64,000 nucleotides of DNA. Source: Zhongshania sp. GTDB lineage: Bacteria; Pseudomonadota; Gammaproteobacteria; Pseudomonadales; Spongiibacteraceae. Of the stretch, positions 39,658 through 49,751 are shown in pieces. The stretch spans positions 43,416 through 107,415 of the forward strand of contig JAGPVP010000061.1 in the NCBI GenBank assembly GCA_018066965.1. Direction: 5' to 3'. Within the stretch, counting starts at the first letter, position 1. Each line of letters starts with the position of its first letter. A program made the translations under genes and the position numbers. Under the pieces are notes generated by a model. It was not told the DNA's origin. It saw only the letters and a list, made by a program, of their open reading frames with translations, and searched no databases.

Positions 39658-40554
39658 TTAACACACCAAATTTTCAGTTGCGGCTTTTATCAGCTGCTCA
39701 CAGCGTAGCGCCGCAGCGCCGGCAAGATCCCGGTTAGGCAAAATCAAAAACAAATCCGCGTAACGCGCACCCCCCTCAATCATGGGTAGCGGCACAATGT
39801 CACCACTATCTAATTCACGCCGCATCGCCATTTCCGGTAACCATGCGAAGCCTAGCCCTCTCGCCACCGCGCTGATCGATGTTTCCATGCGGCTCACCGT
39901 TAAACGCTGCGCGGCCTCTAACCAACCGGCATCACGTTGCCGACGCACGCCGGAGTCCCGAACAACAACCTGACGAAACGATCGCAAGTCACGATAGTCT
40001 AGCTCGCGATTTAACTTATGCAGGGGGTGGTCGCGATGGGCCACCGCAATAAACTTCACTCGCAAAATGTGATCTCCCAAAAAACCCGGCGGTACAATAC
40101 CGGTAACAGCAACGTCGCAGCGACGCTCTAAAAGGGCCTCTTCGGCACCGCTCAGTACTGTTTCAACGCATTCGATGCGGGTATCTGGACAGTTTTTGCT
40201 CAGATCGGCCAAGCAATCCAACATCAACTGGCTAGGAAATAGCGTATCGCATACTATGCGCAGCTGCGGCTCCCAGCCCGCGGCAACCGACTTGGCAGAC
40301 TTCTCTAAGCGCAGCGCCTCATCGATCAGCGCACGACCTCGGCGATAGAGCATTTGCCCCACCTCGGTTAATTCAGACTTTCGGCCACGTATCTCAAAAA
40401 CCTTGACCCCAAGCTGCTCCTCCATTTTTTGAATGGTATAGGTCACAGCCGACTGGCTTTTGTGCAAAACCTCAGCAGCGCGAGCATAACTACCCTCATC
40501 CACAACCGCCAAAAAACAGTACCACTGCTCAAGATTTGTCCTAGGGCCCGACAT
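39658..40554 (-). CDS. LysR family transcriptional regulator
   Basis: LEQWYCFLAVVDEGSYARAAEVLHKSQSAVTYTIQKMEEQLGVKVFEI wHTH. Confidence 0.95.
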   Translation of the reverse strand: MSGPRTNLEQWYCFLAVVDEGSYARAAEVLHKSQSAVTYTIQKMEEQLGVKVFEIRGRKSELTEVGQMLYRRGRALIDEALRLEKSAKSVAAGWEPQLRIVCDTLFPSQLMLDCLADLSKNCPDTRIECVETVLSGAEEALLERRCDVAVTGIVPPGFLGDHILRVKFIAVAHRDHPLHKLNRELDYRDLRSFRQVVVRDSGVRRQRDAGWLEAAQRLTVSRMETSISAVARGLGFAWLPEMAMRRELDSGDIVPLPMIEGGARYADLFLILPNRDLAGAAALRCEQLIKAATENLVC

Positions 40555-40658
40555 ATAGATCAACTTTACTGATTGTTAATGTCAATAAATTGCGCTTTTT
40601 AAACAATTTTATCAATAGTTTAATAACAACATCGACTACCGTAAATCAGGAGCACACC

Positions 40659-41261
40659 ATGACCAACATTCTTCATATTAATAGCAGCCTATTCGGAGAA
40701 GGCGGCAAATCCAGCCAGATGGCGAATGATTTTATTCAGGCATTGCGCAGCAAACTAGACAGCTCAGCGCTGGTATCCCGCGATTTACACGCCAACCCAC
40801 TGCCTCATTTAGACGGTGAGCGCTTTACCGCCTTTGTAACACCAGCGAACGATCGAAACGCTGCCCAAAAAAGTATTGTGGCGGAGTCAGATGTGCTGAT
40901 AAATGAATTGCGCGACGCCGATATCATCGTACTCGGCATACCGCTTTACAACCTTGGCGTGCCATCAACGTTTAAAGCTTATATCGATCATATCGCCCGC
41001 GCTGGCGAAACCTTTCGCTATACCGCTAATGGCCCAGAGGGCTTGTTAAGCAACAAAAAAGTGTACGTCTTTGCAGCCCGTGGTGGTCAATACAAAGACA
41101 CCCCACTGGACACGCAAACTCCGTATTTGCGCCACATTTTAGGCTTAATGGGTATCAGCGATATCGAGTTTGTTTACGCAGAAGGCTTGAATATGGGACC
41201 AGACGTTGCCGACAAAGCACTGGCTGACGCCCGTAAGCAACTGCTTGAAAAGGCTGCCTGA
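40659..41261 (+). CDS. azoR: FMN-dependent NADH-azoreductase / NAD(P)H quinone oxidoreductase
   Basis: MTNILHINSSLFGEGGKSSQMANDFIQAL; ADIIVLGIPLYNLGVPSTFKAYIDHIARAGETFRY. SD CAGGAG upstream of ATG 40659. Confidence 0.93.
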   Translation: MTNILHINSSLFGEGGKSSQMANDFIQALRSKLDSSALVSRDLHANPLPHLDGERFTAFVTPANDRNAAQKSIVAESDVLINELRDADIIVLGIPLYNLGVPSTFKAYIDHIARAGETFRYTANGPEGLLSNKKVYVFAARGGQYKDTPLDTQTPYLRHILGLMGISDIEFVYAEGLNMGPDVADKALADARKQLLEKAA

Positions 41262-41300
41262 AAACTCAGTAAACAACTTTCATTCAATGGGAGAACGATC

Positions 41301-42164
41301 ATGACGACTCGCACAGTGACACGTATTATTCCTGCCCAGGCAACGTCTGACGGTGCTGGCGTCAAACTAAAGCGCAGCTTGGGGCAATCCAATGCCGCTC
41401 GTCATGACCCATTTCTGATGCTAGACGAATTTTTTTCTGACCAGCCCGCGGACTATCTGGCCGGCTTTCCCTCGCATCCGCATCGCGGTTTTGAAACCGT
41501 GACCTATATGCTTGAAGGCCATATGCTCCACGAAGATCATCTTGGCAACAAAGGCCATCTTCGCGATGGTGGCGTACAGTGGATGACGGCCGGGCGAGGC
41601 GTTATTCACTCTGAAATGCCGCAGCAAGAAGCAGGGCGCATGCGCGGTTTTCAGCTGTGGATAAACCTGCCTGCCGCAGAAAAAATGCGGCCAGCGAGCT
41701 ACCAAGACATCTCTGCCGAGAGCATTCCCCGCTTAAAACTAAGCGAGCACAGCGAAGCCATATTGATCGCTGGACGAAGCAATATTAACGGCGCAGCAGC
41801 CATTGGCTACATCAACGGCAGTGACGGTCGGCCGCTAAGCACCGATCCCGTTTATATTGACTTGCGTTTAGCCGCAGGAGAGGGCGCCGAGATCAAGCTA
41901 CCGAAAGATCATAATGCTTTGGTGTATGTATACGAAGGCGACGCACTTATTGCCGATACGCAAATTGCCAACAATAGCAGCGCCTTACTTAGCCTTGGCG
42001 AGCGGCTAACCCTAACCTCACCGGCGGGGGCAAAGCTGCTTATTTTGGCGGCTAAGCCAATTGACGAACCCATCGTTCAATACGGACCCTTTGTTATGAA
42101 CACCAACGAAGAGATTGAACAAGCGCTGGTTGACTATCGCGACGGTGTTCTCACCAGCGCCTAA
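41301..42164 (+). CDS. Pirin family protein
   Basis: DPFLMLDEFFSDQPADYLAGFPSHPHRGFETVTYMLEGHMLHEDHLGNKGHLRDGGVQWMTAGRGVIHSEMP. Confidence 0.96.
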   Translation: MTTRTVTRIIPAQATSDGAGVKLKRSLGQSNAARHDPFLMLDEFFSDQPADYLAGFPSHPHRGFETVTYMLEGHMLHEDHLGNKGHLRDGGVQWMTAGRGVIHSEMPQQEAGRMRGFQLWINLPAAEKMRPASYQDISAESIPRLKLSEHSEAILIAGRSNINGAAAIGYINGSDGRPLSTDPVYIDLRLAAGEGAEIKLPKDHNALVYVYEGDALIADTQIANNSSALLSLGERLTLTSPAGAKLLILAAKPIDEPIVQYGPFVMNTNEEIEQALVDYRDGVLTSA

Positions 42165-42428
42165 GACCAGATCCTTCTCCAGCCCTAAGCACACTGACTC
42201 GCGTATTCGCGGCTCGGTGTGTTTACCTCGCCCACTGAACGTCTATTTGGCCAACACCAAATATCAACGCAGGCTTTCTTAGTAATCCGGTGTACTCTAG
42301 TAGATAGAACAAACTCACCAAGACAGCCACATCAATAGCTAAAACCTTCTGTTTTAATCAGGAACATTATATTTACGCTATAGATTCAAGCGCGATATAG
42401 TAAGGCATTGGCACTACCGGAGTAATGT

Positions 42429-42854
42429 ATGACGACATCAATGCTAGTGCGCGACGTAATGACCTCGCCGTCGCCGTTTGTAAAACAGGGCTCGGACCTG
42501 GGCGAAGTAGTAAAAACTCTACTTAAACATGGCGTTTTTGGCCTTCCCGTCATCGACAACCAACATCAATTAGTTGGCTTTGTATCCGAGCAAGACTGCA
42601 TTCACTCGGTACTCGTCAGCAGCTATCACTGCGAAGGATCGCCGGTCGTGGACGACGTCATGAGCAGAGACGTATTAGCCGTAGAAGCAGATTCATCTAT
42701 CATCGATCTCGCGCAAAAAATGGGTAAAAACAAACCCAAATCTTACCCCGTAACAGAGGACGGTAAATTGATCGGCCTTGTTACCCGCAGCGCGATCTTA
42801 GAATCTCTCTGGGAAAATCGCACCACCTGTGACGTGCCCAACGACAAACTGTAA
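42429..42854 (+). CDS. CBS domain protein (tandem CBS pair)
   Basis: VRDVMTSPSPFVKQGSDLGEVVKTLLKHGVFGLPVIDNQHQLVGFVSEQD ... VDDVMSRDVLAVEADSSIIDLAQKM...YPVTEDGKLIGLVTRSAI. Confidence 0.94.
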   Translation: MTTSMLVRDVMTSPSPFVKQGSDLGEVVKTLLKHGVFGLPVIDNQHQLVGFVSEQDCIHSVLVSSYHCEGSPVVDDVMSRDVLAVEADSSIIDLAQKMGKNKPKSYPVTEDGKLIGLVTRSAILESLWENRTTCDVPNDKL

Positions 42855-42926
42855 AACGCGACCTAACATCTGCCTACAAAATTTTGGCAGATGTTATCTG
42901 CATAACGATTTTAAAGGTATGCATCA

Positions 42927-43787
42927 ATGAAGCGCTCACCCCAAACGGGTTTGGTTTTCTGTATTTTTTTCTTCTGTCTCGTCTATGCAGCAACATCGCA
43001 CGCAAAAACCCTGACAGATATTTCTTACGGCGACACCAAAGAGCAGAAGTTCGATGTTTATCTACCCGACAAATCAGCAAGCAGCCCCATCCTGTTTATG
43101 GTTCACGGCGGCGCGTGGCGAATTGGCGACAAAGCTAATCGCAGCGTGGTTAACGCCAAAGTTGCTCGCTGGGTTAAAGCGGGGTGGATTTTCATTTCGG
43201 TTAACTACCGTATGCTGCCAAAATCCGAGCCCTATCAACAAGCAGGCGATGTCGCCAAAGCCTTGGCATATGTCCAAACCCATAGCGCCGAATGGGGTGG
43301 CGACAGCAGCAAAATAATCACTATGGGGCACTCCGCTGGCGCCCATCTATTATCGCTGGTATTAACTGATCCAAACCTGTCCGGCGCCGCTGTGTTTGCC
43401 AACATTAAAGGTGGCATTCTACTAGACAGCGCGGCCTTAGATGTCAGCCGTATTATGAATCAAAAGCATGCAAAACTTTACGACCGCGCCTTCGGCGACG
43501 CCCCCAATAATTGGCTTAAAAACTCCGCTATAGAACACCTCCACAGCAAAGTAAAACCACTTTTATTAGTATGCTCAACACGTCGTGAAGATAGCTGCTT
43601 ACAAACTAAAGCTTTTGCTGAAAAAGCACAGCGTTTAGGTGTAACCGCCCAGCAGCTCGGCGTAGATTTATCTCATCTGCAAATAAACGCCAATCTCGGT
43701 GACGATTCACTTTACACTTATCAAGTTGAAGATTTTATTCGCAGCTTAGATCCACGCTTCGAGCCATTTTTACCACCAGCACTTTAG
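42927..43787 (+). CDS. Alpha/beta hydrolase (BD-FAE/esterase-like), exported
   Basis: Signal peptide; LFMVHGGAWRIGDK (HGGxW); ITMGHSAGAHLLSLV nucleophile elbow. Confidence 0.92.
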   Translation: MKRSPQTGLVFCIFFFCLVYAATSHAKTLTDISYGDTKEQKFDVYLPDKSASSPILFMVHGGAWRIGDKANRSVVNAKVARWVKAGWIFISVNYRMLPKSEPYQQAGDVAKALAYVQTHSAEWGGDSSKIITMGHSAGAHLLSLVLTDPNLSGAAVFANIKGGILLDSAALDVSRIMNQKHAKLYDRAFGDAPNNWLKNSAIEHLHSKVKPLLLVCSTRREDSCLQTKAFAEKAQRLGVTAQQLGVDLSHLQINANLGDDSLYTYQVEDFIRSLDPRFEPFLPPAL

Positions 43788-43803
43788 GAAATAAAAATAA
43801 TAT

Positions 43804-44520
43804 ATGCACGGCATATTAAATATTATTCTACTCACCGCCGCAGCCGGTGCCTGCATTCCTATTGGCGGCCTTATTGCCAGCCAAACCCGAATTCAACGAC
43901 ACTGGTTAGATGAAGAATTCCGCCACTCTATTATTGCGTTAGGTGCCGGCATTTTACTCGGCGCGGTCGCGATTGTATTAGTGCCCGACGCACTAGAACA
44001 TATGCATCATTCACCTTGGGCCATTGGCTTGCTACTCAGTGGCGGCGTTATTTTTTATTGGCTGGAAAAATATTTAGATCTTCACCGCCACTCAGCCCCC
44101 CAGCTAACCGGCATGTTATTAGATTATGTACCCGAATCACTCGCGCTCGGCGGCATTGCTGCCAGCGGTGCCGATAGCACACTATTACTTGCGGTGCTCA
44201 TTGGTCTACAAAATTTACCGGAGGGCTTTAATGCATTTAAAGAACTCACCGACACCGGAAAATCGCCAAAAAAAGTTTTACTTCTCATGTTCGCACTAGT
44301 GCCACTTGGCCCACTTTTCGGTTTTGCCGGCTATAGCACCTTAGGTGATCAACACGGCGTTCTTGGCGGTATTATGTTGCTTGCCAGCGGCGGAATTTTA
44401 TACCTTATTTTTCAAGACATTGCGCCGCAAATACCCATTCGCAAACACCGTCGCCCAGCACTTGGGGCCGTTATCGGTTTTGCTATCGCCATGCTCGGTA
44501 CAGTACTTAGCCAATATTAA
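43804..44520 (+). CDS. ZIP family divalent metal transporter
   Basis: ALGAGILLGAVAIVLVPDALEHMHHS; YVPESLALGGIAASGAD; LQNLPEGFNAFKEL. Confidence 0.9.
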   Translation: MHGILNIILLTAAAGACIPIGGLIASQTRIQRHWLDEEFRHSIIALGAGILLGAVAIVLVPDALEHMHHSPWAIGLLLSGGVIFYWLEKYLDLHRHSAPQLTGMLLDYVPESLALGGIAASGADSTLLLAVLIGLQNLPEGFNAFKELTDTGKSPKKVLLLMFALVPLGPLFGFAGYSTLGDQHGVLGGIMLLASGGILYLIFQDIAPQIPIRKHRRPALGAVIGFAIAMLGTVLSQY

Positions 44521-44596
44521 GATGCTGCGTGCATACCCGCCAAGCGAGCCATCCGGTACACTTCGCCAGCCCAATCATTTTATAGGTCCTCTTTAT

Positions 44597-44755
44597 ATGC
44601 GCTTTTTACTTGTACTCACCCTCTCAAGCCTACTCTGCGCATGTGGAAGCTCTGCTTTTGATCAGTCTCGTGAGTGGCGCCTACAAGAGTGTGAAAAAAT
44701 CCTCGACACCGCTGACCGCGCCAACTGTAAAACCAACACCCCGTACTATAAATAG
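44597..44755 (+). CDS. Small lipoprotein (52 aa)
   Basis: MRFLLVLTLSSLLCACGSSAFDQSREWRLQECEKILDTADRANCKTNTPYYK; lipobox LCAC. The in-frame longer ORF in the track starts inside the ZIP gene. Confidence 0.7.
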   Translation: MRFLLVLTLSSLLCACGSSAFDQSREWRLQECEKILDTADRANCKTNTPYYK

Positions 44756-44903
44756 CCTCGTATAGTCTTCGGTGATATTCAGCATTCTCCAGATCAATGT
44801 TTACAGTGAACAAATAGTGCTAAGCTCCTGCCTTTAGAGATCATCGTTGGTCTAACTTGTAATCCCCCGCGTTACATTTAGACCCAATTAGAAGGATAGA
44901 GCT

Positions 44904-46121
44904 ATGACACAGAACAAATACGATATTGTGGTTTTTGGCGCCAGCAGCTTTGTCGGCGAAATCCTGTGTCAGTACTTGAGTAAAAATCGAGAAGAGCCTG
45001 CACTGCGCTGGGCAATTGCCGGCCGCTCTGCCAGCAAACTGGAAGCCGTTAAAGCCAAGCTCAACAAGGCGGATTTAGACATCATTATTGCCGATGCCGC
45101 AGATGAAGAGGCCCTGCGCACGCTGTGCGCCCAAACCAATGTGGTCACCACCACCGTCGGCCCTTATGCGCTTTACGGCGAATCGCTAGTTAAAATCTGT
45201 GCCGAGACCGGTACTGATTACTGCGACCTAACCGGCGAAGTACAGTGGATAAGCAAAATGGTGGCGCGCTACGACGCCACCGCCAAAGCCTCTGGGGCGC
45301 GGATTGTAAATTGCTGTGGTTTTGACTCTATTCCATCTGATTTGGGCGTGTATTACACCCAACAACAAAGCAAAGAACTCTTTGGTGAAAACTGTGACGC
45401 CGTCAGCATGCGTGTTAAAGCCGCCAAAGGTGGTTTATCTGGCGGCACCTTTGCCAGCCTAATCAATGTGATGAAGGAGGCGTCTAACGACCCCGCCCTG
45501 CGCAAAGAAATGGCCGACCCGTATTCGCTGTGTGTTGACGAGACCACTAAGACCCGCCAAGTTAATACCGGCCTAGCTCAATTCGATAGCATCTCCGGCA
45601 GCTGGACAACGCCCTTTATTATGGCCGCCATTAACACCCGCGTAGTACAGCGCTCGAATTCTTTGTTGAAGGAAAGTTACGCCAAGCCGTTTTTATATGA
45701 TGAAGCCATGATGGTGGGCAAAGGTTTTAGCGGCCGGCTGCGCGCCGGTGCTATTGGCGGAGGACTAGCGGCATTTATGCTAACCGCCAGCCTCAACCCA
45801 GGGCGCTGGCTTCTGTCCCGCGTGCTGCCATCGCCAGGTGAAGGCCCCAGCCCGCAAGAGCAAGAAAACGGCCACTACGATATTTTATTTTTTGGCAAAA
45901 CGCCCTCTGGTAAAAAACTACAATGCCGTGTGACCGGCGACCGCGACCCAGGTTATGGCTCAACCGCAAAAATGCTGGGCCAAGCGAGTATTTGTCTCGC
46001 TCGCGATATTAATAAAACAGAGATCGCAGGTGGCTTGCTTACCCCAGCAAGCTGCTTTGGCAATACCTTAATAGAGCGCTTAAAAGCCTATTCAGGCCTT
46101 ACCTTTAGTCTGGTCAAGTAG
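44904..46121 (+). CDS. Saccharopine dehydrogenase family / trans-acting enoyl reductase-like protein
   Basis: YDIVVFGASSFVGEILCQYL; VVTTTVGPYALYGESLVKICAETGTDYCDLTGEVQWISKM; VNCCGFDSIPSDLGVY. Confidence 0.93.
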   Translation: MTQNKYDIVVFGASSFVGEILCQYLSKNREEPALRWAIAGRSASKLEAVKAKLNKADLDIIIADAADEEALRTLCAQTNVVTTTVGPYALYGESLVKICAETGTDYCDLTGEVQWISKMVARYDATAKASGARIVNCCGFDSIPSDLGVYYTQQQSKELFGENCDAVSMRVKAAKGGLSGGTFASLINVMKEASNDPALRKEMADPYSLCVDETTKTRQVNTGLAQFDSISGSWTTPFIMAAINTRVVQRSNSLLKESYAKPFLYDEAMMVGKGFSGRLRAGAIGGGLAAFMLTASLNPGRWLLSRVLPSPGEGPSPQEQENGHYDILFFGKTPSGKKLQCRVTGDRDPGYGSTAKMLGQASICLARDINKTEIAGGLLTPASCFGNTLIERLKAYSGLTFSLVK

Positions 46122-46128
46122 GGAAGGG

Positions 46129-46170
46129 ATACCGCCAACAACAATATAAGGTGCTGGCGGTATTTGTTTT
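46129..46170 (+). terminator. Probable rho-independent terminator
   Basis: ATACCGCCA-(17 nt)-TGGCGGTAT followed by TTGTTTT, after 46121 stop. Confidence 0.6.
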
Positions 46171-46238
46171 CAAAATTGAAGGGGGTTTGATTCTTCTCAT
46201 CGCTAAACAAACCGTGAATCGACGCTACGATCAAAATC

Positions 46239-46619
46239 TTAACCCAGCGCCCCAACGTCACGCTCGCTAACCCAAATCAATGCTTCATCTTTTTGGATGG
46301 GCGTAAAATGATCAATTTCGATATTGGGAAAGACGCGAGTAATAAGCGCTGAACCACGATTAAACCAACGCGCTTCACCCAGAATAGCGGTGCGTGTAAA
46401 CCGATTTATATATTTCGCTAAAAACCGCATTTCTGTTAGCCAACCACGTACGGTAAAGCCTTCAAAATGATCGAGCTCAATAAAAATATTTAAATTCTCT
46501 TCATCAATCAGTTTGCGCTCAACCTCCTTCAAAATTATTTCAATATCCGTGTGATTAATCTTGCCAGAAACCCTAACACCTACAACGTGGGGGAAAGGAA
46601 GGGCCAACAATTCCAGCAT
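46239..46619 (-). CDS. STAS/SpoIIAA-like domain protein
   Basis: VVGVRVSGKINHTDIEIILKEVERKLIDEENLNIFIELDHFEGFTVRGWLTEMRFLAKY; FTPIQKDEALIWV. Confidence 0.85.
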   Translation of the reverse strand: MLELLALPFPHVVGVRVSGKINHTDIEIILKEVERKLIDEENLNIFIELDHFEGFTVRGWLTEMRFLAKYINRFTRTAILGEARWFNRGSALITRVFPNIEIDHFTPIQKDEALIWVSERDVGALG

Positions 46620-46706
46620 GGAATTTCCTCCGCAAATGCTTTATAGAAAGTATAGGCAAGATCACCGCAAATGCGTTCCCCATAAATTCAAAATCGGTAT
46701 TATTCC

Positions 46707-46997
46707 TCAATGATCGCTGCGATTTCTGCCATCACGAGGGTCGATCAACGACACAATATGAATTTCATCTTCATGCGAAAGCACTTCTTCACCCGGCCGC
46801 GGCTGATTAACCCGCGTTGTCGGTTCTTCAATTTTGCCGGTGTCGTCGCGAATCGATTCCTTAAAACCGCAGCGAACGCACTCGCGAATTTGCTCTAAAT
46901 CAGAAATACGGTACAACACCGTTTTATCCATTTCGGCGCACTTGGGACAAACCGCGCCAGCAATAAAACGACGTTGATTAAATACAGTCGCCACCAT
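46707..46997 (-). CDS. yheV: YheV family putative zinc ribbon protein
   Basis: RRFIAGAVCPKCAEMDKTVLYRISDLEQIRECVRCGFKES. Confidence 0.93.
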   Translation of the reverse strand: MVATVFNQRRFIAGAVCPKCAEMDKTVLYRISDLEQIRECVRCGFKESIRDDTGKIEEPTTRVNQPRPGEEVLSHEDEIHIVSLIDPRDGRNRSDH

Positions 46998-49030
46998 TAC
47001 GCTCCTTTCACCGCGGCAATACCTGCGTGACGTAGCAAAGCATCATTCGCTGGCGCTCGACCGCGGAAATTTTTAAATAACACTGCGGCGTCTTCGGAAC
47101 CACCACGCTCGAGAATTTCGGTACGGAATTTTTTGCCGACCTCTACGTTCATAACACCCTGTTCTTCAAACAGCGAAAACGCATCTGCCGACAGCACTTC
47201 GGCCCATTTATAACTGTAATAACCTGCCGCGTAGCCGCCGGCAAATATATGCGAAAAACTATTTTGAAAGCGATTAAACGCTGGCGGCTGGAATACAGCG
47301 ACATCATTTCGCACCGTATTTATTACCGCATCCACATCAGCCTCATCGGCCACCTCATGTTGCATATGCAATTTAAAATCAAATAAAGAAAATTCAATTT
47401 GCCGCAGCATTTGCATACCTGACTGAAAGTTTTTCGCTGCCAGTAATTTATTTAGCATGTCTGCTGGCAGCGGTTCACCTGTTTGATAATGCGCAGAAAT
47501 ATCAGGAATAACCGACTTTTCCCAACACCAGTTTTCTAAAAACTGACTGGGTAATTCCACCGCATCCCAAGCAACGCCACTAATACCCGCCACGCTTAGG
47601 CAATCAATTTTAGTCAGCATATGATGCAAGCCATGACCGAACTCATGGAATAAGGTCGTGACTTCATTATGCGTTAATAGAGAAGGGCGTTCGCTGGTTG
47701 GCGGTGAGAAATTACACACCAAAAATGCCACCGGCTGCTGCACGCCGCCATCGTCTAGCAATCGGCGACCACGGGCATTTGCCATCCACGCACCGCCACG
47801 TTTATTACTGCGGGCATATAAATCTAAATAAAAGTGCGCAAGAACATCGCCATGGCGAGAGATGCGGTAACACTGTGCGTCTTTGTGCCAAAAATCGACG
47901 TCATCTAGCGCGCTTATTTCAATATCAAATAATTGGCCGGTGATTTTGAATAAACCATTTATTACTTTTTCGGCAGGAAAATACGGGCGCAGCGCCTCTT
48001 GAGAAAGAGTAAATGACTCCTCTTTTAATTTCTCGCTAAAGTACGGCACATCCCACGCACTTAATTCTGTCACACCATGCTTAGCGGCAAACGCGCTTAA
48101 CTGCGCAAATTCTTGGCGTGCAACTGGCTGACTGGCCTGCACCAACTCTTCAAGAAATTCCGTTACCTGCGCGCTTGATTCAGCCATTTTACTGGCAAGT
48201 GAATAATCGGCGTAATGATCAAAACCCAATAGCTGAGCCATTTCTTGACGAAGCTGTGAAATTTCAACCATCAAGGGACCGTTGTCCCACTTGCCGGCCT
48301 GCGGCCCTTGCGCAGATGCCCGGGTCACGTAGGCGGTATACATTTCTTCGCGCAACTCACGGTTGTCGGCATACTGCATAATAGGTAAATACGTGGGAAT
48401 ATCTAAACTCAAACGGTAGCCGTCAACACCTTTGGCGCTTGCCGACTCATGTAAATTATCCAATACCGTAGCGGGTACACCAGCAAGCGCGTCTGCATCA
48501 GCGATAATTTTTTCCCAACCGTCTGTCGCATCCAACACATGATTTGAAAACGCAGTAGACAATTCGCTGAGCCGTTGCTGAATATCGGCAAAGCGGCTCG
48601 CTTGGTCGCCATCTAAGGCAACTCCAGAGAGAATAAAGTCTCGCAGCATATTGCGCACTGCTTGCTGACGCGGGCCATTCAAGCCCGCAAATTCCTCGCT
48701 GTTCGCAAAGGCCTGAACACGTTCGAACAGCGGGCGGTTTTGACCCATTTCACTGTTATACGCCGTAAGCATGGGTAGGCACTGACTGTAGGTTTCACGC
48801 CAAGCCTCGCCGCTAATCACGCTATGTAGATGACTCATTGGCGCCCAAAAGCGGCCAACGCTGTCATCTATCTCTTCAAGCGGGTTCATTAAATTAGACC
48901 AGCTAGGCGGGCTCGTTTCAGCAAGCACTGCCGCGACCCGACGCCGAGATTCTGCTAACAACATTTCACATTCTTTCGGCATTGCCTGCGGATCAAGTGT
49001 GGAAAACATGGGTAAACTGTTAGCCGTCAT
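46997..49030 (-). CDS. prlC: Oligopeptidase A (M3 family)
   Basis: LFHEFGHGLHHML HExxH motif; M3 family C-terminus SHIFAGGYAAGYYSYKWAEVLSADAF. Track ORF extends to 49111. Confidence 0.96.
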   Translation of the reverse strand: MTANSLPMFSTLDPQAMPKECEMLLAESRRRVAAVLAETSPPSWSNLMNPLEEIDDSVGRFWAPMSHLHSVISGEAWRETYSQCLPMLTAYNSEMGQNRPLFERVQAFANSEEFAGLNGPRQQAVRNMLRDFILSGVALDGDQASRFADIQQRLSELSTAFSNHVLDATDGWEKIIADADALAGVPATVLDNLHESASAKGVDGYRLSLDIPTYLPIMQYADNRELREEMYTAYVTRASAQGPQAGKWDNGPLMVEISQLRQEMAQLLGFDHYADYSLASKMAESSAQVTEFLEELVQASQPVARQEFAQLSAFAAKHGVTELSAWDVPYFSEKLKEESFTLSQEALRPYFPAEKVINGLFKITGQLFDIEISALDDVDFWHKDAQCYRISRHGDVLAHFYLDLYARSNKRGGAWMANARGRRLLDDGGVQQPVAFLVCNFSPPTSERPSLLTHNEVTTLFHEFGHGLHHMLTKIDCLSVAGISGVAWDAVELPSQFLENWCWEKSVIPDISAHYQTGEPLPADMLNKLLAAKNFQSGMQMLRQIEFSLFDFKLHMQHEVADEADVDAVINTVRNDVAVFQPPAFNRFQNSFSHIFAGGYAAGYYSYKWAEVLSADAFSLFEEQGVMNVEVGKKFRTEILERGGSEDAAVLFKNFRGRAPANDALLRHAGIAAVKGA

Positions 49031-49180
49031 AATGTAAGAAACCTTGTAAACTGAAAAACAACATTGCGCCCAGTGTATCAAATCTACAGGCCGCCCGAAG
49101 CCTGTTAACATGCATTTGCGATGACTAGGCCTAATTTAGCCCGACTTAAAACCGCATCAATTCAATACCGGAGATAAATA

Positions 49181-49738
49181 ATGAGCTACCAGCCCCAGCA
49201 ATTTGTTAGGACCTTTGAGGAACATTGTCCGACGCTAGGTGAGCGGGTTTTTATCGACCCGAGTGCGGCGGTGATAGGCGACGTTAGTATTGGCGACGAC
49301 AGCTCAATTTGGCCAAACACCACTGTGCGTGGCGATATGCATCGCATTCGCATTGGCGACCGCAGTAGCATTCAAGATAATAGCGTTTTGCATATTACCC
49401 ACGCTGGGCCATACAACCCCGACGGTTATCCGCTCACCATTGGCGACGAAGTCACCGTTGCACACAGCGTCACACTGCATGGCTGCACCATTGGCAATCG
49501 GGTACTGATTGGTATGGGAACGATAGTGATGGATGGAGCGGTAGTTGAAGACGATGTGGTGGTTGGCGCCAACTCGCTGGTGCCGCCCGGCAAACGTCTC
49601 GCTAGTGGTTGGTTATATGTGGGCAGCCCAGCTAAAGCGGTGAGAGAGCTAACGGAAGGGGAGTACAGCTACTTTAGCTACAGCGCCGCAAATTACGCCA
49701 AGCTGAAAGATCGGCATATTGCAGCGCTAAATTCTTAA
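49181..49738 (+). CDS. Gamma carbonic anhydrase family protein (YrdA-like)
   Basis: Left-handed beta helix: VFIDPSAAVIGDVSIGDDSSIWPNTTVRGDMHRIRIGDRSSIQDNSVLHITH. Confidence 0.95.
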   Translation: MSYQPQQFVRTFEEHCPTLGERVFIDPSAAVIGDVSIGDDSSIWPNTTVRGDMHRIRIGDRSSIQDNSVLHITHAGPYNPDGYPLTIGDEVTVAHSVTLHGCTIGNRVLIGMGTIVMDGAVVEDDVVVGANSLVPPGKRLASGWLYVGSPAKAVRELTEGEYSYFSYSAANYAKLKDRHIAALNS

Positions 49739-49751
49739 TAATACAGCGCGT

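Noticed and set aside
42185-42225. Imperfect hairpin after the pirin gene (ACACTGACTCGCG-tatt-CGCGGCTCGGTGT)
   Set aside because: Likely a weak terminator; several mismatches and no U tract, so not reported as a feature.
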